Assembly (NCBI GenBank): GCA_964416595.1
Contig: CAYQES010000022.1
Span: 1-50,015 of the forward strand
Length of the DNA: 50,015 nucleotides
Direction of reading: 5' to 3'
Source: JAKFYM01 sp964416595
Lineage (GTDB): Bacteria > Bdellovibrionota > UBA1018 > CAIPTA01
In this document: piece after piece, positions 7,989 through 17,327 of the stretch
How positions within the stretch are numbered: position 1 is the stretch's first letter
How the letters are laid out: every line of letters begins with the position of its first letter
Notes under the pieces: model-generated
Database searches by the model: none
The model's input: the letters and a program-made list of their open reading frames with translations, nothing else
What the model was told of the DNA's origin: nothing
Translations under genes and position numbers: made by a program

Positions 7989-10679
7989 CTACTCTTCCAG
8001 CTTTTGCCGGATATTGCGGTAATTAGCGTCTATCTCTGCTACTTTTTTAAAAAATTCTTTAGAGCTATCGGGCCGGCGCATTTTTTCAAAAAGCTCTCCG
8101 AGAGTATAATAAATTTGGATTTTTTCAGGTTCTGTTTTGCCGCCATCTGCGCTAAGTTTTTTTAAGATAGAGGCAGCACCCGCGTAATCTTTTCGAGCGA
8201 ATTTAGAAATCGCCGACAAATAGTAAGCATCGAAAGCCATATCAGGAAATTCTGCCACCAATCTTGAAAAGATTGTCTCTGCCTGGCGAAACAAGCCCAT
8301 CTCATGTAAAGCAATACCAAAATCCAAAATGGTGCGCGGATCGTTTTCCTGCAGTATTCTTTCTAGCTGCCCTTCAATCGTGGTGCCTAATTCGCCCGAG
8401 CTATCTGTTTCTGATTCTTTTAAATCCAATGCCTCTTCCAAACGCTCCAAAACATCTACAGGATCTTCTTTGGAACCACTATCGGAAGAAGAGGTGTGGT
8501 ATAAACTATCAGGCATTTCTAGCTTACGAATATCACGCAAACGATTTTTTATTTGCGCCTCATCGGCGCCCAAACCTAGAGAATGGCGAAGGGCCTTTCT
8601 TGCTAAATAATAATTTCTTTTTGCAATATAGCGCTCTGCTTGTTTGAGTAGCGAGTCAACATTTTCTGCGGGCTTCTCTTCTGTGTCGCGCTTTATCTCT
8701 GCTAACAATTGCTTCGTGGAAGCAGGCTCAGGTTCATTCACAATAAATTTTGTGGGTCCCTCTAATAAATCATCACCAAGATCGATTGGCTCCTGCTCCA
8801 CCACAAGCTCTGAAGGAACCGCTACAGCAGCGGGTGGATCCTCTTGCAAGCTGGGAATCTTCATAAAAACTTTTGCGTCTAGTTCTGGAGTGGAGGTAGG
8901 AATCATTAAAGTGGATTCGGCTTCCGCAGCTCCACCGGGCACCTCTGACTCATCGGCCAGGATCGGCTCTGGAGTGGTGATCACAGTTGCTTCTGCTGGC
9001 GCCTCTTTTTGCGCTGGCTGAATGGCTGATTCGAGAGGCTTGCGACTGGCCGCAATCGCATCCACAACTTCCACAGGCGAAAATAATCCCGTAGCAGTTC
9101 CCGCTAAAGGCTCTGGGCCCACCGGAGCCTTCACCAACACCGTTGCCTCCTCTTGCGGTATTCGTAAATCTTCAGAAACCACTATTTCCTTCGTTTCTAC
9201 AGAAGGGATAGCTTGTGGCATTCTGCTTGTGGCATTTACCACTTCCATCGGACTAAAAATTTCGGTTTTCTCATCTGAGCCCGTTGGCTCTGGAGGAACT
9301 ATTGGCGCTTCAGGCTGCGGAACTGGTGGTATAACCTGCGCAGCTTCCACGATGGGTTCGGGTTCCGGAGCTGCTTTTTGCTCTTGGGCAATTTCTAAAG
9401 GCACTTCCAGTTCTGGAGCTGGAGGCACGGGCGATGGGGCGGGGGCTGGCGCCGCCATCACTTTCGTTTCTTCCACAGTAAACACTTTTGTTTGCCCGCT
9501 GGAAAATTCTACTTCCAAATTGCCGTTCGTTTCCCCACTGGAATCACCGATACTAATTTCAATCTCAGCAGGCGCAGGTTCTGAAAAAGAAGCGTTCGAA
9601 GGCTTAGGCGCAGATGAACCCACAGGAGAAAGGGGCGCGGATGTGTTTTGATTTGTGCCGGCAGGAGCTGGTGGAGCAACTTCTTTCTCTGACGCAGGTT
9701 CTGCAGCAGCTTCTTTTCCTTGCCCCTTCACCGCTTTCAAAAAAGAAGCAGCATCTAATTCATCTACGCCCATCCCTTCTGTGAAGCTGATCCAGCCATT
9801 TTTTTCTACGAAAGTTTCTACCAGTCGATTCAGGGTAAGCATATCCACAGAGCGATCGGCTCCGATTCTTTCTTTCAAATGTTTGTACACGAACAAAGAT
9901 TCATTCAGTTTTTGCTGTTCCGCGAAAACCCGCGCAAATAATAAAAGCGCCAAACAAAAGTCTGGGTCGCGCCGCAAACATTCTCGCAATAGGTGATAGA
10001 AATCTCGCTGATTTCCTCGGCGATGCGCAGCCCAAGCCACAGCATAAGCAAGCTTTGGATCACGGGGGAAAAACGGCACAAGGCGCTTTAAAGAATCATA
10101 CAAGCTCTCGGAAAGAGCAGTTGGCTCTCCACCTACAGAAAACTCTTGGGAAACGATTCCCGGTGGACCGCAAAATGCCACCAACAAATGCGGCAGCTTT
10201 TGTTCCGCTTGCGACCATTGAATCACTTCAATCCACAAAGCCTTGAGTTTCTCGTCTTTCGGCTGCATGCGCACCAAGAGCGGCAGCAAATTAGCCGCGT
10301 CGAAATATTTTTTTCGCTTTAAGTAATATTGCAAAGCCATTTGCCCCTGGGCCAGAGCGTCGCCCACTTTGCCCACGCCCTCACACTCCTGAGCGAATTT
10401 TACTTTCAACGGAATATCGTTCGGATTGAGATCAATCGCTTGTTTATAAATGGCGATGGAAATTTGTGACTTACCCGCATCACTCAACCGCCCCGCCAAA
10501 CCAACATAAACTTTCACGGCACTCTCTAAGTGACCAGAATCCACGTACACATTGGCGAGTTTGGTGGCGATGAGTTGGTTTAAGGGTTCTGCCGTAAGCG
10601 CCGATTTTAGTTTCTCGATCGCTTCCGGAATTTTGCCCTTTTCCAAAAGCTTGTCGGCTTCAGAAATAAGTTTCGACAT
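7989..10679 (-). CDS. TPR-repeat protein with long Pro/Glu-rich linker
   Basis: 896-aa protein without a signal peptide, so probably cytoplasmic. TPR helices fill about residues 1-300. A low-complexity linker rich in Pro, Ala and Glu runs from about 320 to 650, and further TPR-like repeats follow to the C-terminus. The linker contains two copies of a short motif (FSPMEVVNA and FSPVEVVDA) about 80 residues apart, which may be docking peptides. Similar long TPR proteins occur in delta-proteobacteria and Bdellovibrionota, but no function is established. Its ATG is preceded by GTAGGAGA. It heads a unit with tamB and tamA, suggesting an envelope-assembly role, but this is only context. Confidence 0.8.
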   Translation of the reverse strand: MSKLISEADKLLEKGKIPEAIEKLKSALTAEPLNQLIATKLANVYVDSGHLESAVKVYVGLAGRLSDAGKSQISIAIYKQAIDLNPNDIPLKVKFAQECEGVGKVGDALAQGQMALQYYLKRKKYFDAANLLPLLVRMQPKDEKLKALWIEVIQWSQAEQKLPHLLVAFCGPPGIVSQEFSVGGEPTALSESLYDSLKRLVPFFPRDPKLAYAVAWAAHRRGNQRDFYHLLRECLRRDPDFCLALLLFARVFAEQQKLNESLFVYKHLKERIGADRSVDMLTLNRLVETFVEKNGWISFTEGMGVDELDAASFLKAVKGQGKEAAAEPASEKEVAPPAPAGTNQNTSAPLSPVGSSAPKPSNASFSEPAPAEIEISIGDSSGETNGNLEVEFSSGQTKVFTVEETKVMAAPAPAPSPVPPAPELEVPLEIAQEQKAAPEPEPIVEAAQVIPPVPQPEAPIVPPEPTGSDEKTEIFSPMEVVNATSRMPQAIPSVETKEIVVSEDLRIPQEEATVLVKAPVGPEPLAGTATGLFSPVEVVDAIAASRKPLESAIQPAQKEAPAEATVITTPEPILADESEVPGGAAEAESTLMIPTSTPELDAKVFMKIPSLQEDPPAAVAVPSELVVEQEPIDLGDDLLEGPTKFIVNEPEPASTKQLLAEIKRDTEEKPAENVDSLLKQAERYIAKRNYYLARKALRHSLGLGADEAQIKNRLRDIRKLEMPDSLYHTSSSDSGSKEDPVDVLERLEEALDLKESETDSSGELGTTIEGQLERILQENDPRTILDFGIALHEMGLFRQAETIFSRLVAEFPDMAFDAYYLSAISKFARKDYAGAASILKKLSADGGKTEPEKIQIYYTLGELFEKMRRPDSSKEFFKKVAEIDANYRNIRQKLEE

Positions 10680-10735
10680 GGGTCTCCTACCCTGGTTACG
10701 CCCCGTTCCTTGGAGCAGAACTTATCTCTTTTATT

Positions 10736-12094
10736 TTAGCTTTTCTTGTTCAAGAATTCTTCCAAAAACTTGGTATCGTATTGATTATCCTTGAAGTTTT
10801 TGTCTTGTAACACTCGGGAATAAAACGCTCCGTTTGTTTTAATCCCGCCAATTTTTAGCTCTTCCAAAGCCCGCAACATCTTGCGAATACACAAATCCCT
10901 GTTTTCTTCGTGGGTAATCAGCTTCCCCAGAAGAGAATCATAGTGCGGAACCACAGTATATTGGTCGTAAAGGAAGGTATCGAAGCGAACACCAAAGCCA
11001 CCGGGCACATGGAGGCTTTCCACTTTTCCGGGAGAGGGTCGCATTGTGTCCGGATCTTCCGCATTAATCCTACACTCTATGCTGTGGCCTTGGATCTTCA
11101 CATCCTGTTGCCGGATACCCAATGGTTCACCAGCGGCGATCCGCAATTGTAATTTCACGATATCGATACCTGTTACCATTTCCGTGACCGGATGCTCTAC
11201 CTGCACCCGCGTGTTCATTTCCATGAAGTAAAAACTTTTGCGATCAGAATCCAAAAGAAATTCCACGGTACCGACATTTTGGTAACCCACTTCATTCACC
11301 AAACGTAAAGCCGCCTCACCCATCTTGGCCCGGGTTTCCTCGGAAATCACGGGGCAAGGTGCCTCCTCAATTAGCTTCTGGTGGCGCCTTTGCACCGAAC
11401 AATCCCGCTCCCCTAAATGAATCGCATTGCCATGATGATCCGCGGCCACCTGAATTTCCACGTGTCGTGGACGCTCACAGAATTTTTCCATGTAAACATC
11501 GGAATTTCCGAACGCCGCGCCCGCCTCACTTCGCACTCGATCAAAAGCTGAAACCAATTTTTCTTGGTTATGAATGATTTGGATGCCGCGGCCTCCACCA
11601 CCCGCACTGGCTTTCAACATCACGGGATAACCAATGCGCTTGGCTTCTTTTTCCGCTTCCGCCAAAGATTTTACCGCGCCCTTCGTGCCCGGCAAAAGTG
11701 GAATGCCCGCTTTGATCGCCGTGGCCCGCGCCGCTACTTTATCTCCGAGCAAGGCGATACTTTCCGCTTTCGGGCCAATGAATGTGATATTGCATTCCCC
11801 GCAGATCCGCGCAAATTCTGCATTCTCCGACAAAAATCCGTACCCCGGATGAATTGCATCGGCTCCAGTAACTTCAGCCGCCGCTAATACAAAAGGGATA
11901 TTCAAGTAAGATAATTTAGAAGGCGGTGGACCAATGCAAACCGCTTCATCGGCAAGTTTCACGTGCAGGGAATTTTCATCGGCCTGGGAATAAACCGCAA
12001 CGGTTTCTAGCCCTAAATCTTTACAAGCGCGGATAACCCGCAGTGCGATTTCACCCCGGTTCGCTACTAAAACTTTCCGGATTTTTCCAACCAC
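10736..12094 (-). CDS. accC: Biotin carboxylase subunit of acetyl-CoA carboxylase
   Basis: Carboxylates the biotin on AccB with bicarbonate and ATP, the first half-reaction of malonyl-CoA synthesis for fatty acids. The 452-aa length is normal. Visible are the N-terminal VANRGEIALRVIRAC block, the ATP-grasp glycine loop KASAGGGGRGIQ, the catalytic EMNTRVQVEHPVTEMVTG segment and the biotin-carboxylase C-domain. It follows accB by ten bases and they form the usual accB-accC pair; accA and accD are not in the window. The 10680-10735 spacer to the next gene shows no clear terminator. Confidence 0.97.
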   Translation of the reverse strand: MVGKIRKVLVANRGEIALRVIRACKDLGLETVAVYSQADENSLHVKLADEAVCIGPPPSKLSYLNIPFVLAAAEVTGADAIHPGYGFLSENAEFARICGECNITFIGPKAESIALLGDKVAARATAIKAGIPLLPGTKGAVKSLAEAEKEAKRIGYPVMLKASAGGGGRGIQIIHNQEKLVSAFDRVRSEAGAAFGNSDVYMEKFCERPRHVEIQVAADHHGNAIHLGERDCSVQRRHQKLIEEAPCPVISEETRAKMGEAALRLVNEVGYQNVGTVEFLLDSDRKSFYFMEMNTRVQVEHPVTEMVTGIDIVKLQLRIAAGEPLGIRQQDVKIQGHSIECRINAEDPDTMRPSPGKVESLHVPGGFGVRFDTFLYDQYTVVPHYDSLLGKLITHEENRDLCIRKMLRALEELKIGGIKTNGAFYSRVLQDKNFKDNQYDTKFLEEFLNKKS

Positions 12095-12104
12095 AGCAAA
12101 ACCT

Positions 12105-12569
12105 CTAGGGTTCGATTTGAAACAAGGGTTGTCCGTATTGCACGGGTTGCCCGTCTTTCACCAGCACCGCTGCCACTTTGCCGGGAAATTCCGCTTCAAT
12201 CTCGTTCATGATCTTCATGGCTTCAATGATGCAAAGTACATCTCCCTTTTTCACCTTAGTGCCCACTTCCACGTATTTAGCCGCCGTGGGGGAAGGAGAG
12301 GCATAAAAAGTTCCCACAAAAGGCGAGAGCACCTCTTTCGTGCGGGCATTTTCTTTAGCCTTAGCATCTGTAGCTACCGGGGCATGGGTCACAGGAGCCG
12401 CTGCGGGAGCCGCTTGCGCTGGAATCGCAGTGTTATAGGTAACTGTAGGAACTGGACCTTGGAAATCTTTGCGGATGCGAATGCGCTCCTTATTTTTTTC
12501 CCACTCTAGTTCCGCGATTTCTGATTTTTCGACGATCTTAATGATCTTTTCTAGCTCTTTGAGCAACAT
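12105..12569 (-). CDS. accB: Biotin carboxyl carrier protein of acetyl-CoA carboxylase
   Basis: Carries biotin between biotin carboxylase and the carboxyltransferase. The 154-aa chain has an N-terminal helical part, an Ala/Pro-rich linker (about 50-75) and a C-terminal biotinyl domain with the signature EAMKIMN; K119 is the predicted biotinylation site. The domain also keeps the thumb-region residues near SPFVGTFYASPSP. It starts three bases after efp and lies ten bases before accC. The efp-accB-accC order is common in many bacteria and suggests one transcript. Confidence 0.97.
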   Translation of the reverse strand: MLLKELEKIIKIVEKSEIAELEWEKNKERIRIRKDFQGPVPTVTYNTAIPAQAAPAAAPVTHAPVATDAKAKENARTKEVLSPFVGTFYASPSPTAAKYVEVGTKVKKGDVLCIIEAMKIMNEIEAEFPGKVAAVLVKDGQPVQYGQPLFQIEP

Positions 12570-12572
12570 AGA

Positions 12573-13133
12573 TCAGCTCACTCTTTCCACGTAACTATTG
12601 TCACGGGTGTCGACCTTAATTTTATCGCCTTCGTTCAAGTGCAAAGGAATATTTACCACTGCGCCCGTTTCTAATTTTGCAGGCTTCGAACCGCCAGAAA
12701 CCGTATCACCACGCAAGCCCGGTTGGGTTTCCACAATCGTAAGCACCACGAAAGTAGGAACTTCCACCGTGATCGGGCGATCATTGTAAAACAGCACACT
12801 AATCGTAGAGCCTTCTTGGAAAAAGTTTTTGCGATCGCCCACTTGTTCATCGGACAATGCGATTTGTTCGAAATTTTTCTGGTCCATCATATGGTAGCCT
12901 TCGTTATCGGCGTACATATATTGGTATTGGCGCTCTTCGATATTGGGCACGCCCACTTTCTCACCACTGCGAATATTGCGCTCAATCGTGTTGTTCGTGA
13001 GCAGGCTTTTCATTTTCGTGCGTGTAAAAGCGGCGCCCTTGCCCGGAGAAACGTGTTGAAAATCCGTGATCACATAAGGAGAGCCTTCAAATTCAATTTT
13101 CAGGCCTTTTCGAAAATCGCCAGTTTCGTACAT
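12573..13133 (-). CDS. efp: Translation elongation factor P
   Basis: Binds between the P and E sites of the ribosome and relieves stalling at polyproline stretches. The 186-aa protein has the three-domain length and the loop SPGKGAAF, with K32 at the tip. This is the position modified by beta-lysine, rhamnose or other groups in different bacteria; with PGKG here a lysine modification is possible, but no modification gene is in the window. The ATG at 13133 is preceded by GAGGAG. It stands at the head of efp-accB-accC. Proline-rich proteins encoded nearby, such as the TPR linker protein, are plausible clients. Confidence 0.97.
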   Translation of the reverse strand: MYETGDFRKGLKIEFEGSPYVITDFQHVSPGKGAAFTRTKMKSLLTNNTIERNIRSGEKVGVPNIEERQYQYMYADNEGYHMMDQKNFEQIALSDEQVGDRKNFFQEGSTISVLFYNDRPITVEVPTFVVLTIVETQPGLRGDTVSGGSKPAKLETGAVVNIPLHLNEGDKIKVDTRDNSYVERVS

Positions 13134-13155
13134 TCTTTATGTCTCCTCAAAATGA

Positions 13156-14040
13156 TTAGGCGCCAACGCCCCGTAAGAGGCGCACCCGGGCCAGTAAAAT
13201 CTCCAACGCCTTCGCCTTTTTAGCTAGCGAAGCCTTGCGATTAGAAACTGGGGTGGGAGCTTGCGCAGGGAGCACTATTCCATCAGATTCCAGCTCTTGC
13301 AAGGTTTCTCTGGCCCATTCATGGGCCGGATCGTCTTTCAAGAGCTTCCGCAGCACACTGATCGCTTTGGCTTTCAGGCCCTGCCGTAAATAAAGTTCCG
13401 CAATCGTGCGGGTAGCGAAGGTAGGCTCTGGTTCAGCCTCGGCGGGCAAGGCAGGTGCCACATCCACCACCTCTTGGAGCGCTTCCGCCGGCAGCGCTGT
13501 GAGATCCCCTAAACTACCCACCTGAAAATCCTCAATTTTCCCCACCGTAGGAGCCGTATCCACGGAAGCCCGACTGAGGTGCGTGAGGGAAATATTTTGC
13601 TTGGAGTCAAGATTCTCCAATTCCTCCAAGGCCCGCACAGCTTCTTGATCTTGGGGATATAGCAACACCACATGGGTGAGGGCACGAATGGCGGCTTTAC
13701 GCTGCCCAAGACGAACATAAATTTCCGCTTGGAGTTTATGGGCCCGTAAATTTTCCGGATTTTTCTGAACCGCCTCTTTGGTGATCTGCAGCGCTTCTGC
13801 ATATCTACGGAGATCATAGAGGCAGCGGGCTTTACTGAGGATGGCACTCGAGAGATCCGGATGAAAAGCCAAACCCTCATCTAAAATTTCAAGAGCCTGG
13901 TGGTGCAAGCCCTGTTGACGATAGGAATCGGCAAGGGGAACGAACACAAGGGAGCGGGGATTCCGCTGGAATTCCTGGAGCTGCTTGAGCAGTCCTTGAT
14001 TGCGCGCTAGGCCAAGCTGATAGGGTTCTTTCTCCACCAT
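13156..14040 (-). CDS. TPR-repeat protein between pilQ and efp
   Basis: 294-aa protein without signal peptide. TPR-like helix pairs are evident at about residues 30-150 (three units), followed by a less regular region and a further TPR-like pair at about 210-255. The tail is basic. It lies directly after pilQ (47-base gap) and before efp, so a role linked to pilus assembly or its regulation is possible, but the sequence gives no specific function. The ATG has no Shine-Dalgarno sequence; instead a promoter ends six bases before it, pointing to a leaderless message separate from the pil operon. Confidence 0.8.
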   Translation of the reverse strand: MVEKEPYQLGLARNQGLLKQLQEFQRNPRSLVFVPLADSYRQQGLHHQALEILDEGLAFHPDLSSAILSKARCLYDLRRYAEALQITKEAVQKNPENLRAHKLQAEIYVRLGQRKAAIRALTHVVLLYPQDQEAVRALEELENLDSKQNISLTHLSRASVDTAPTVGKIEDFQVGSLGDLTALPAEALQEVVDVAPALPAEAEPEPTFATRTIAELYLRQGLKAKAISVLRKLLKDDPAHEWARETLQELESDGIVLPAQAPTPVSNRKASLAKKAKALEILLARVRLLRGVGA

Positions 14041-14046
14041 GCTTTG

Positions 14047-14075
14047 CTTATATCCTGGAGGCTAAAGCAAAGCAA
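14047..14075 (-). promoter_or_regulatory. Promoter placing the TPR gene on a leaderless transcript
   Basis: On the minus strand TTGCTT (14070-14075), a 17-base spacer and TATAAG (14047-14052) are followed after six bases by the ATG at 14040. Transcription starting about seven bases past the -10 box would begin at or next to the start codon. Confidence 0.55.
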
Positions 14076-14087
14076 AAACGTCGGCCA

Positions 14088-16103
14088 TCAGAGCTGGGTT
14101 CCTTCCATGCTGCCGAGGCCAGGAGAGTTGGGATCCAGGATCTCGGGCGTGATGAAGACCATGAGTTCGTTTTTCACATCTCCCTCTTCGTTGGTGCGAA
14201 ACAATTGGCCGATAAAGGGCAGATCTTTCAATACGGGAATACCTCTTTCTTTTTTAGATTGAGTACTTTGGTATACGCCCCCCAATACCAAAGTAGATCC
14301 GCTATCCACCAGGACTTCTGTTTGCAATTGTTTATTTTCTACAGCCTCTGTCCCAATGGGTTGGTCTTTTTTTACGTTTATGTTCAAAAGCACAGAACCG
14401 GCGCTTGTTACTTGAGGTGTGACTGTAAGGTTCAAGGAGGCCGCAATTTGATTGAGTTCTCCCGCCGCATTAGCACCCGCCGCAGAATTAAGTAGCAAAG
14501 TTTGTCCATCCACCACTGTGGCAGTTTTTTTATTGTTCACAATCACCCGGGGCGAAGCCACAGTTTTACTAACGCCATTTACTTCGGCTAGATTCAATGT
14601 GGCGCTGAGATTTCCATGGCGGCCAGCGCCCACTTGAAATCCGAAGGCCATACCAGCAGACTCACCAGTACCGGGCGACACAGAAAATTCTGAACTAGAG
14701 GTTGAAGTAGTAGCGGCAGTAGCAGCTGTTGTAGAAGCTACTGCCGTTGCCGAAGAAGCATTGTCTCCTAAAGAAATAGGGCTAGAATTAAATCCGCCAG
14801 CTCCACCTGCACGGCCACTGCCTGAACTGGTAGCTCGCCCGCCCCAGCTTACGCCTACGTTCTTCGAAAAATTTTCAGTGGCAATAATAATCTTCGCATC
14901 GATCAACACCTGCGGCAACGCCACATCCAATTCCTTCACCAACTTCTTCACCCGCTCAATGGTTTCCCGGGTGTTCGTGATCACCAGAGAGTTCGAACGA
15001 GAATCCACCTCAATCCGGCCCCGCACGAAATCCTGGATCAATTTTGTATTGGGTGCAGCCGCAGTACCCGCAGCCGGAGTGGGGCCAGGAACGGCAGTGG
15101 CAGTAGGGGTTGCCGCCGCAGCCGCAGCGGCAGCAGCTGGAGCAACGGCAGCAGCACCAGGCGCCGGAATATCCCTGCGCACCAAAAGAGTTTCAATCAT
15201 GCGCTTCATTTCTTCCGCCGTAGCAAAGCTCAACGGAATCACGGCCATCACAACCGGCTCCAGCTCATCCGCCAGATCGATTTCTTTTAACTTAGCCTGT
15301 TGTTCCGCGGCGTACTTAGCCATCGTAGAAATGCGCACCACATTGCCCGTAATCGCGGCCTTCAACTGGGCTTGTTGCATCACAAGATCCAACAACTGAT
15401 CCCAAGGAATATTTTGCAAAGAATAATTGGATTTATATGCCACATCACTATCGGTCACGAGGTTGAGACCAGAAGCATCCCCCACCAAACGAAAGATATC
15501 GTGCACATCTACGTTAGTTCCTTCAAAGGTAACCCTGGTGCCTGTATACACTTTCTCTTCCGGCGCAGCGTTCAACACTTCCACCAATTTCGTGGCCACT
15601 TCTTCACTCTTATCGATAGCAGAATCCTGGGTTTTTACCTTGTCAGTTTCGCTCCAACCTTTGCGAGAAAGTGTGGGTAATTTTTTAAGCGGGGTTTTTA
15701 CAAAAGATCTGCGCTTCAACTCCACCACAAATTTGCCCGGAATTTCAGAAGAAACCACTTCTGCTTGGCCTTTTAGCTGCAGCACAAATTTGGAAATTGA
15801 GCGGCCAGCATTAGCCGAATTGTAGGGGGTAAGTTGCAATACAGGACCGCCAGAAGTGGAAGAATCTATCAGCTTAGTGAGGCGCGCAGGCAAAACCAAA
15901 TTCTCGGCCTCCAAAATCACATTGCTTTGTTGCTCGCTTTGAAACACCCGAAACTTTCCAGCGCCAGTGAAGTGCAACACCAAGCGGGCCGAATCTTTTG
16001 TGGGAACAAAATCGATTTTAGTGATTTCCCCCACCCCAGCAAAAGCTTCCAAGGAAAAAAGCAGGGCCAATAATTTTACCCCAAACTTCAAATGATTTTT
16101 CAT
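14088..16103 (-). CDS. pilQ: Type IV pilus secretin PilQ
   Basis: Outer-membrane secretin through which the type IV pilus passes. From the start chosen here it is 671 aa: signal peptide (about 1-23), AMIN domain for peptidoglycan binding (about 25-110), STN and secretin N domains, and a C-terminal secretin domain with the VASPRVIVNNKKTATVVDGQ and GIPVLKDLPFIGQLFR blocks. The frame stays open 60 bases further upstream, but that start would overlap pilP and lacks a signal peptide in place; the ATG at 16103 has AAGGGAG in front of it. Two low-complexity inserts stand out: an Ala/Pro-rich one in the secretin N domain and a Ser/Ala/Thr-rich one before the secretin core. Confidence 0.95.
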   Translation of the reverse strand: MKNHLKFGVKLLALLFSLEAFAGVGEITKIDFVPTKDSARLVLHFTGAGKFRVFQSEQQSNVILEAENLVLPARLTKLIDSSTSGGPVLQLTPYNSANAGRSISKFVLQLKGQAEVVSSEIPGKFVVELKRRSFVKTPLKKLPTLSRKGWSETDKVKTQDSAIDKSEEVATKLVEVLNAAPEEKVYTGTRVTFEGTNVDVHDIFRLVGDASGLNLVTDSDVAYKSNYSLQNIPWDQLLDLVMQQAQLKAAITGNVVRISTMAKYAAEQQAKLKEIDLADELEPVVMAVIPLSFATAEEMKRMIETLLVRRDIPAPGAAAVAPAAAAAAAAATPTATAVPGPTPAAGTAAAPNTKLIQDFVRGRIEVDSRSNSLVITNTRETIERVKKLVKELDVALPQVLIDAKIIIATENFSKNVGVSWGGRATSSGSGRAGGAGGFNSSPISLGDNASSATAVASTTAATAATTSTSSSEFSVSPGTGESAGMAFGFQVGAGRHGNLSATLNLAEVNGVSKTVASPRVIVNNKKTATVVDGQTLLLNSAAGANAAGELNQIAASLNLTVTPQVTSAGSVLLNINVKKDQPIGTEAVENKQLQTEVLVDSGSTLVLGGVYQSTQSKKERGIPVLKDLPFIGQLFRTNEEGDVKNELMVFITPEILDPNSPGLGSMEGTQL

Positions 16104-16125
16104 ATGCACTCCCTTCCGTAGAGTC

Positions 16126-16605
16126 TTATTTCTTATCTTGGGCTCCGCCCATTCCAGATCCAACCTTCAACATAACTTGAGTTTTTTCCACAAACCCTAA
16201 AGGTGATTTCTGGCTTTGCATCACGAGCAATCCATCCTTTAAAATCTTGGCAATCACACCGCCGTTGGATCCCAATTTATCTTTTTCTTTCACGATCAAA
16301 ACTTTCCCATTTTCCGCTTCTGGCAATTTCACCAATGCCCGCGGATACTGATCTCCCAAAAGCGTAGCTACAATCCCGTACTGAGCCACAGGATAGCGCT
16401 CTAGCACTGGCGCATTGAGCCCCACATCAACGGCTTTTTCCGGCAACGTGAAGGGTGGAGTCAAAGCCACAAAAGGATCCTTGCGGGTAACCACTTCAGG
16501 CACCGTAGAAAGATTCTGCAAAAATTCTTCAATGGAAAGATTGGTATTCGCCTGCGCCACCAAAGGTAGTGATAACAGCACTAGGAAAAAATATTCCTTA
16601 CACAT
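16126..16605 (-). CDS. pilP: Type IV pilus assembly protein PilP
   Basis: Periplasmic protein that links the PilN-PilO platform to the PilQ secretin. The 159-aa product has an N-terminal hydrophobic signal (about 1-19) and a C-terminal beta-rich domain with the VARVLL-like KILKDGLLV region. Classical PilP is a lipoprotein; here no lipobox cysteine follows the hydrophobic stretch (the only early Cys is residue 2), so it appears not to be lipidated. It starts two bases after the pilO stop, with the ribosome binding site AGGAG inside the end of pilO. Confidence 0.88.
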   Translation of the reverse strand: MCKEYFFLVLLSLPLVAQANTNLSIEEFLQNLSTVPEVVTRKDPFVALTPPFTLPEKAVDVGLNAPVLERYPVAQYGIVATLLGDQYPRALVKLPEAENGKVLIVKEKDKLGSNGGVIAKILKDGLLVMQSQKSPLGFVEKTQVMLKVGSGMGGAQDKK

Positions 16606-16607
16606 GC

Positions 16608-17327
16608 CTATTCCACTCCTTTCTTATTGGAAGCCTTCGGTGCTGGCTTTCCCGGATCAGGAGCGGCACCCGTAGTGCCTGCAGTATCCACCGCGGGTTT
16701 TTCCCGATAGCGGTAAGTAACCACACGCACATTGCCTTTAATCCCAGGGTATACAGTGCTACCGCCGGTGAGTTTTGTGCTAGAAAACGGACCCTCAGAT
16801 CCACCTAAAGTAACTTGTTTAAGACCGTCTCTTTCTATGGTGAAATTCTGCACGCTCACCAAACGCTTCATATTGGCTAAGCGATCCAAGAAAATAAAAA
16901 ACTGAAGGAAAGTACCCTTGGCTTCAATCGAAAAACCCAAGGAATTATACAATTCATCGGGGGTTTCTGCAGCGTCTGGCTTGATTGAAATGATCTCAAC
17001 CTCCAATTGCTTCGCTTCCCGCAACAAATCCGAAAGTAAATCGGGCAAGAAAAATTGCTTAGGCAAGGCGCCTTGCAGTTGCTGCAATTCTTTTACCAAT
17101 TCCGCATAGCGTTTTTTCTTAGCGGCAAACTGTTGTTCAAAATCTTTGGCTTCGCCAATCTTTTTTTGCAGGTTTTTGATTTCTTCTTGCGTTGAAATAA
17201 TTCCTTGACCGGCGATATCGATTTCCGTTTGATCCAGAGTGAAATAAAAGAAAGCGGCCGATAGCCCCACAATCAAGGCCACGTGAACCCACTGCAGCTT
17301 TTCCAGCATTCCTTTCAGCTGCCCCAT
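16608..17327 (-). CDS. pilO: Type IV pilus inner-membrane protein PilO
   Basis: Bitopic inner-membrane protein that dimerises with PilN through its periplasmic ferredoxin-like domain. The 239-aa chain has a membrane segment at about 15-32, a coiled coil at about 40-85 and the globular domain after it. The tail (about 215-239) is Pro/Ala/Lys-rich and disordered. Its start codon shares one base with the pilN stop (TGATG), so translation is coupled. Confidence 0.92.
   Translation of the reverse strand: MGQLKGMLEKLQWVHVALIVGLSAAFFYFTLDQTEIDIAGQGIISTQEEIKNLQKKIGEAKDFEQQFAAKKKRYAELVKELQQLQGALPKQFFLPDLLSDLLREAKQLEVEIISIKPDAAETPDELYNSLGFSIEAKGTFLQFFIFLDRLANMKRLVSVQNFTIERDGLKQVTLGGSEGPFSSTKLTGGSTVYPGIKGNVRVVTYRYREKPAVDTAGTTGAAPDPGKPAPKASNKKGVE

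Noticed and set aside
8644..9651. Long plus-strand open frames opposite the TPR linker, rich in Ser, Gly and Ala
   Set aside because: They are the mirror of the Pro/Glu/Ala-rich linker codons on the minus strand; the products are low-complexity, lack ribosome binding sites and resemble no protein.
16104..16163. Longer start for PilQ
   Set aside because: It overlaps pilP and would bury the signal peptide; the ATG at 16103 has a good ribosome binding site.
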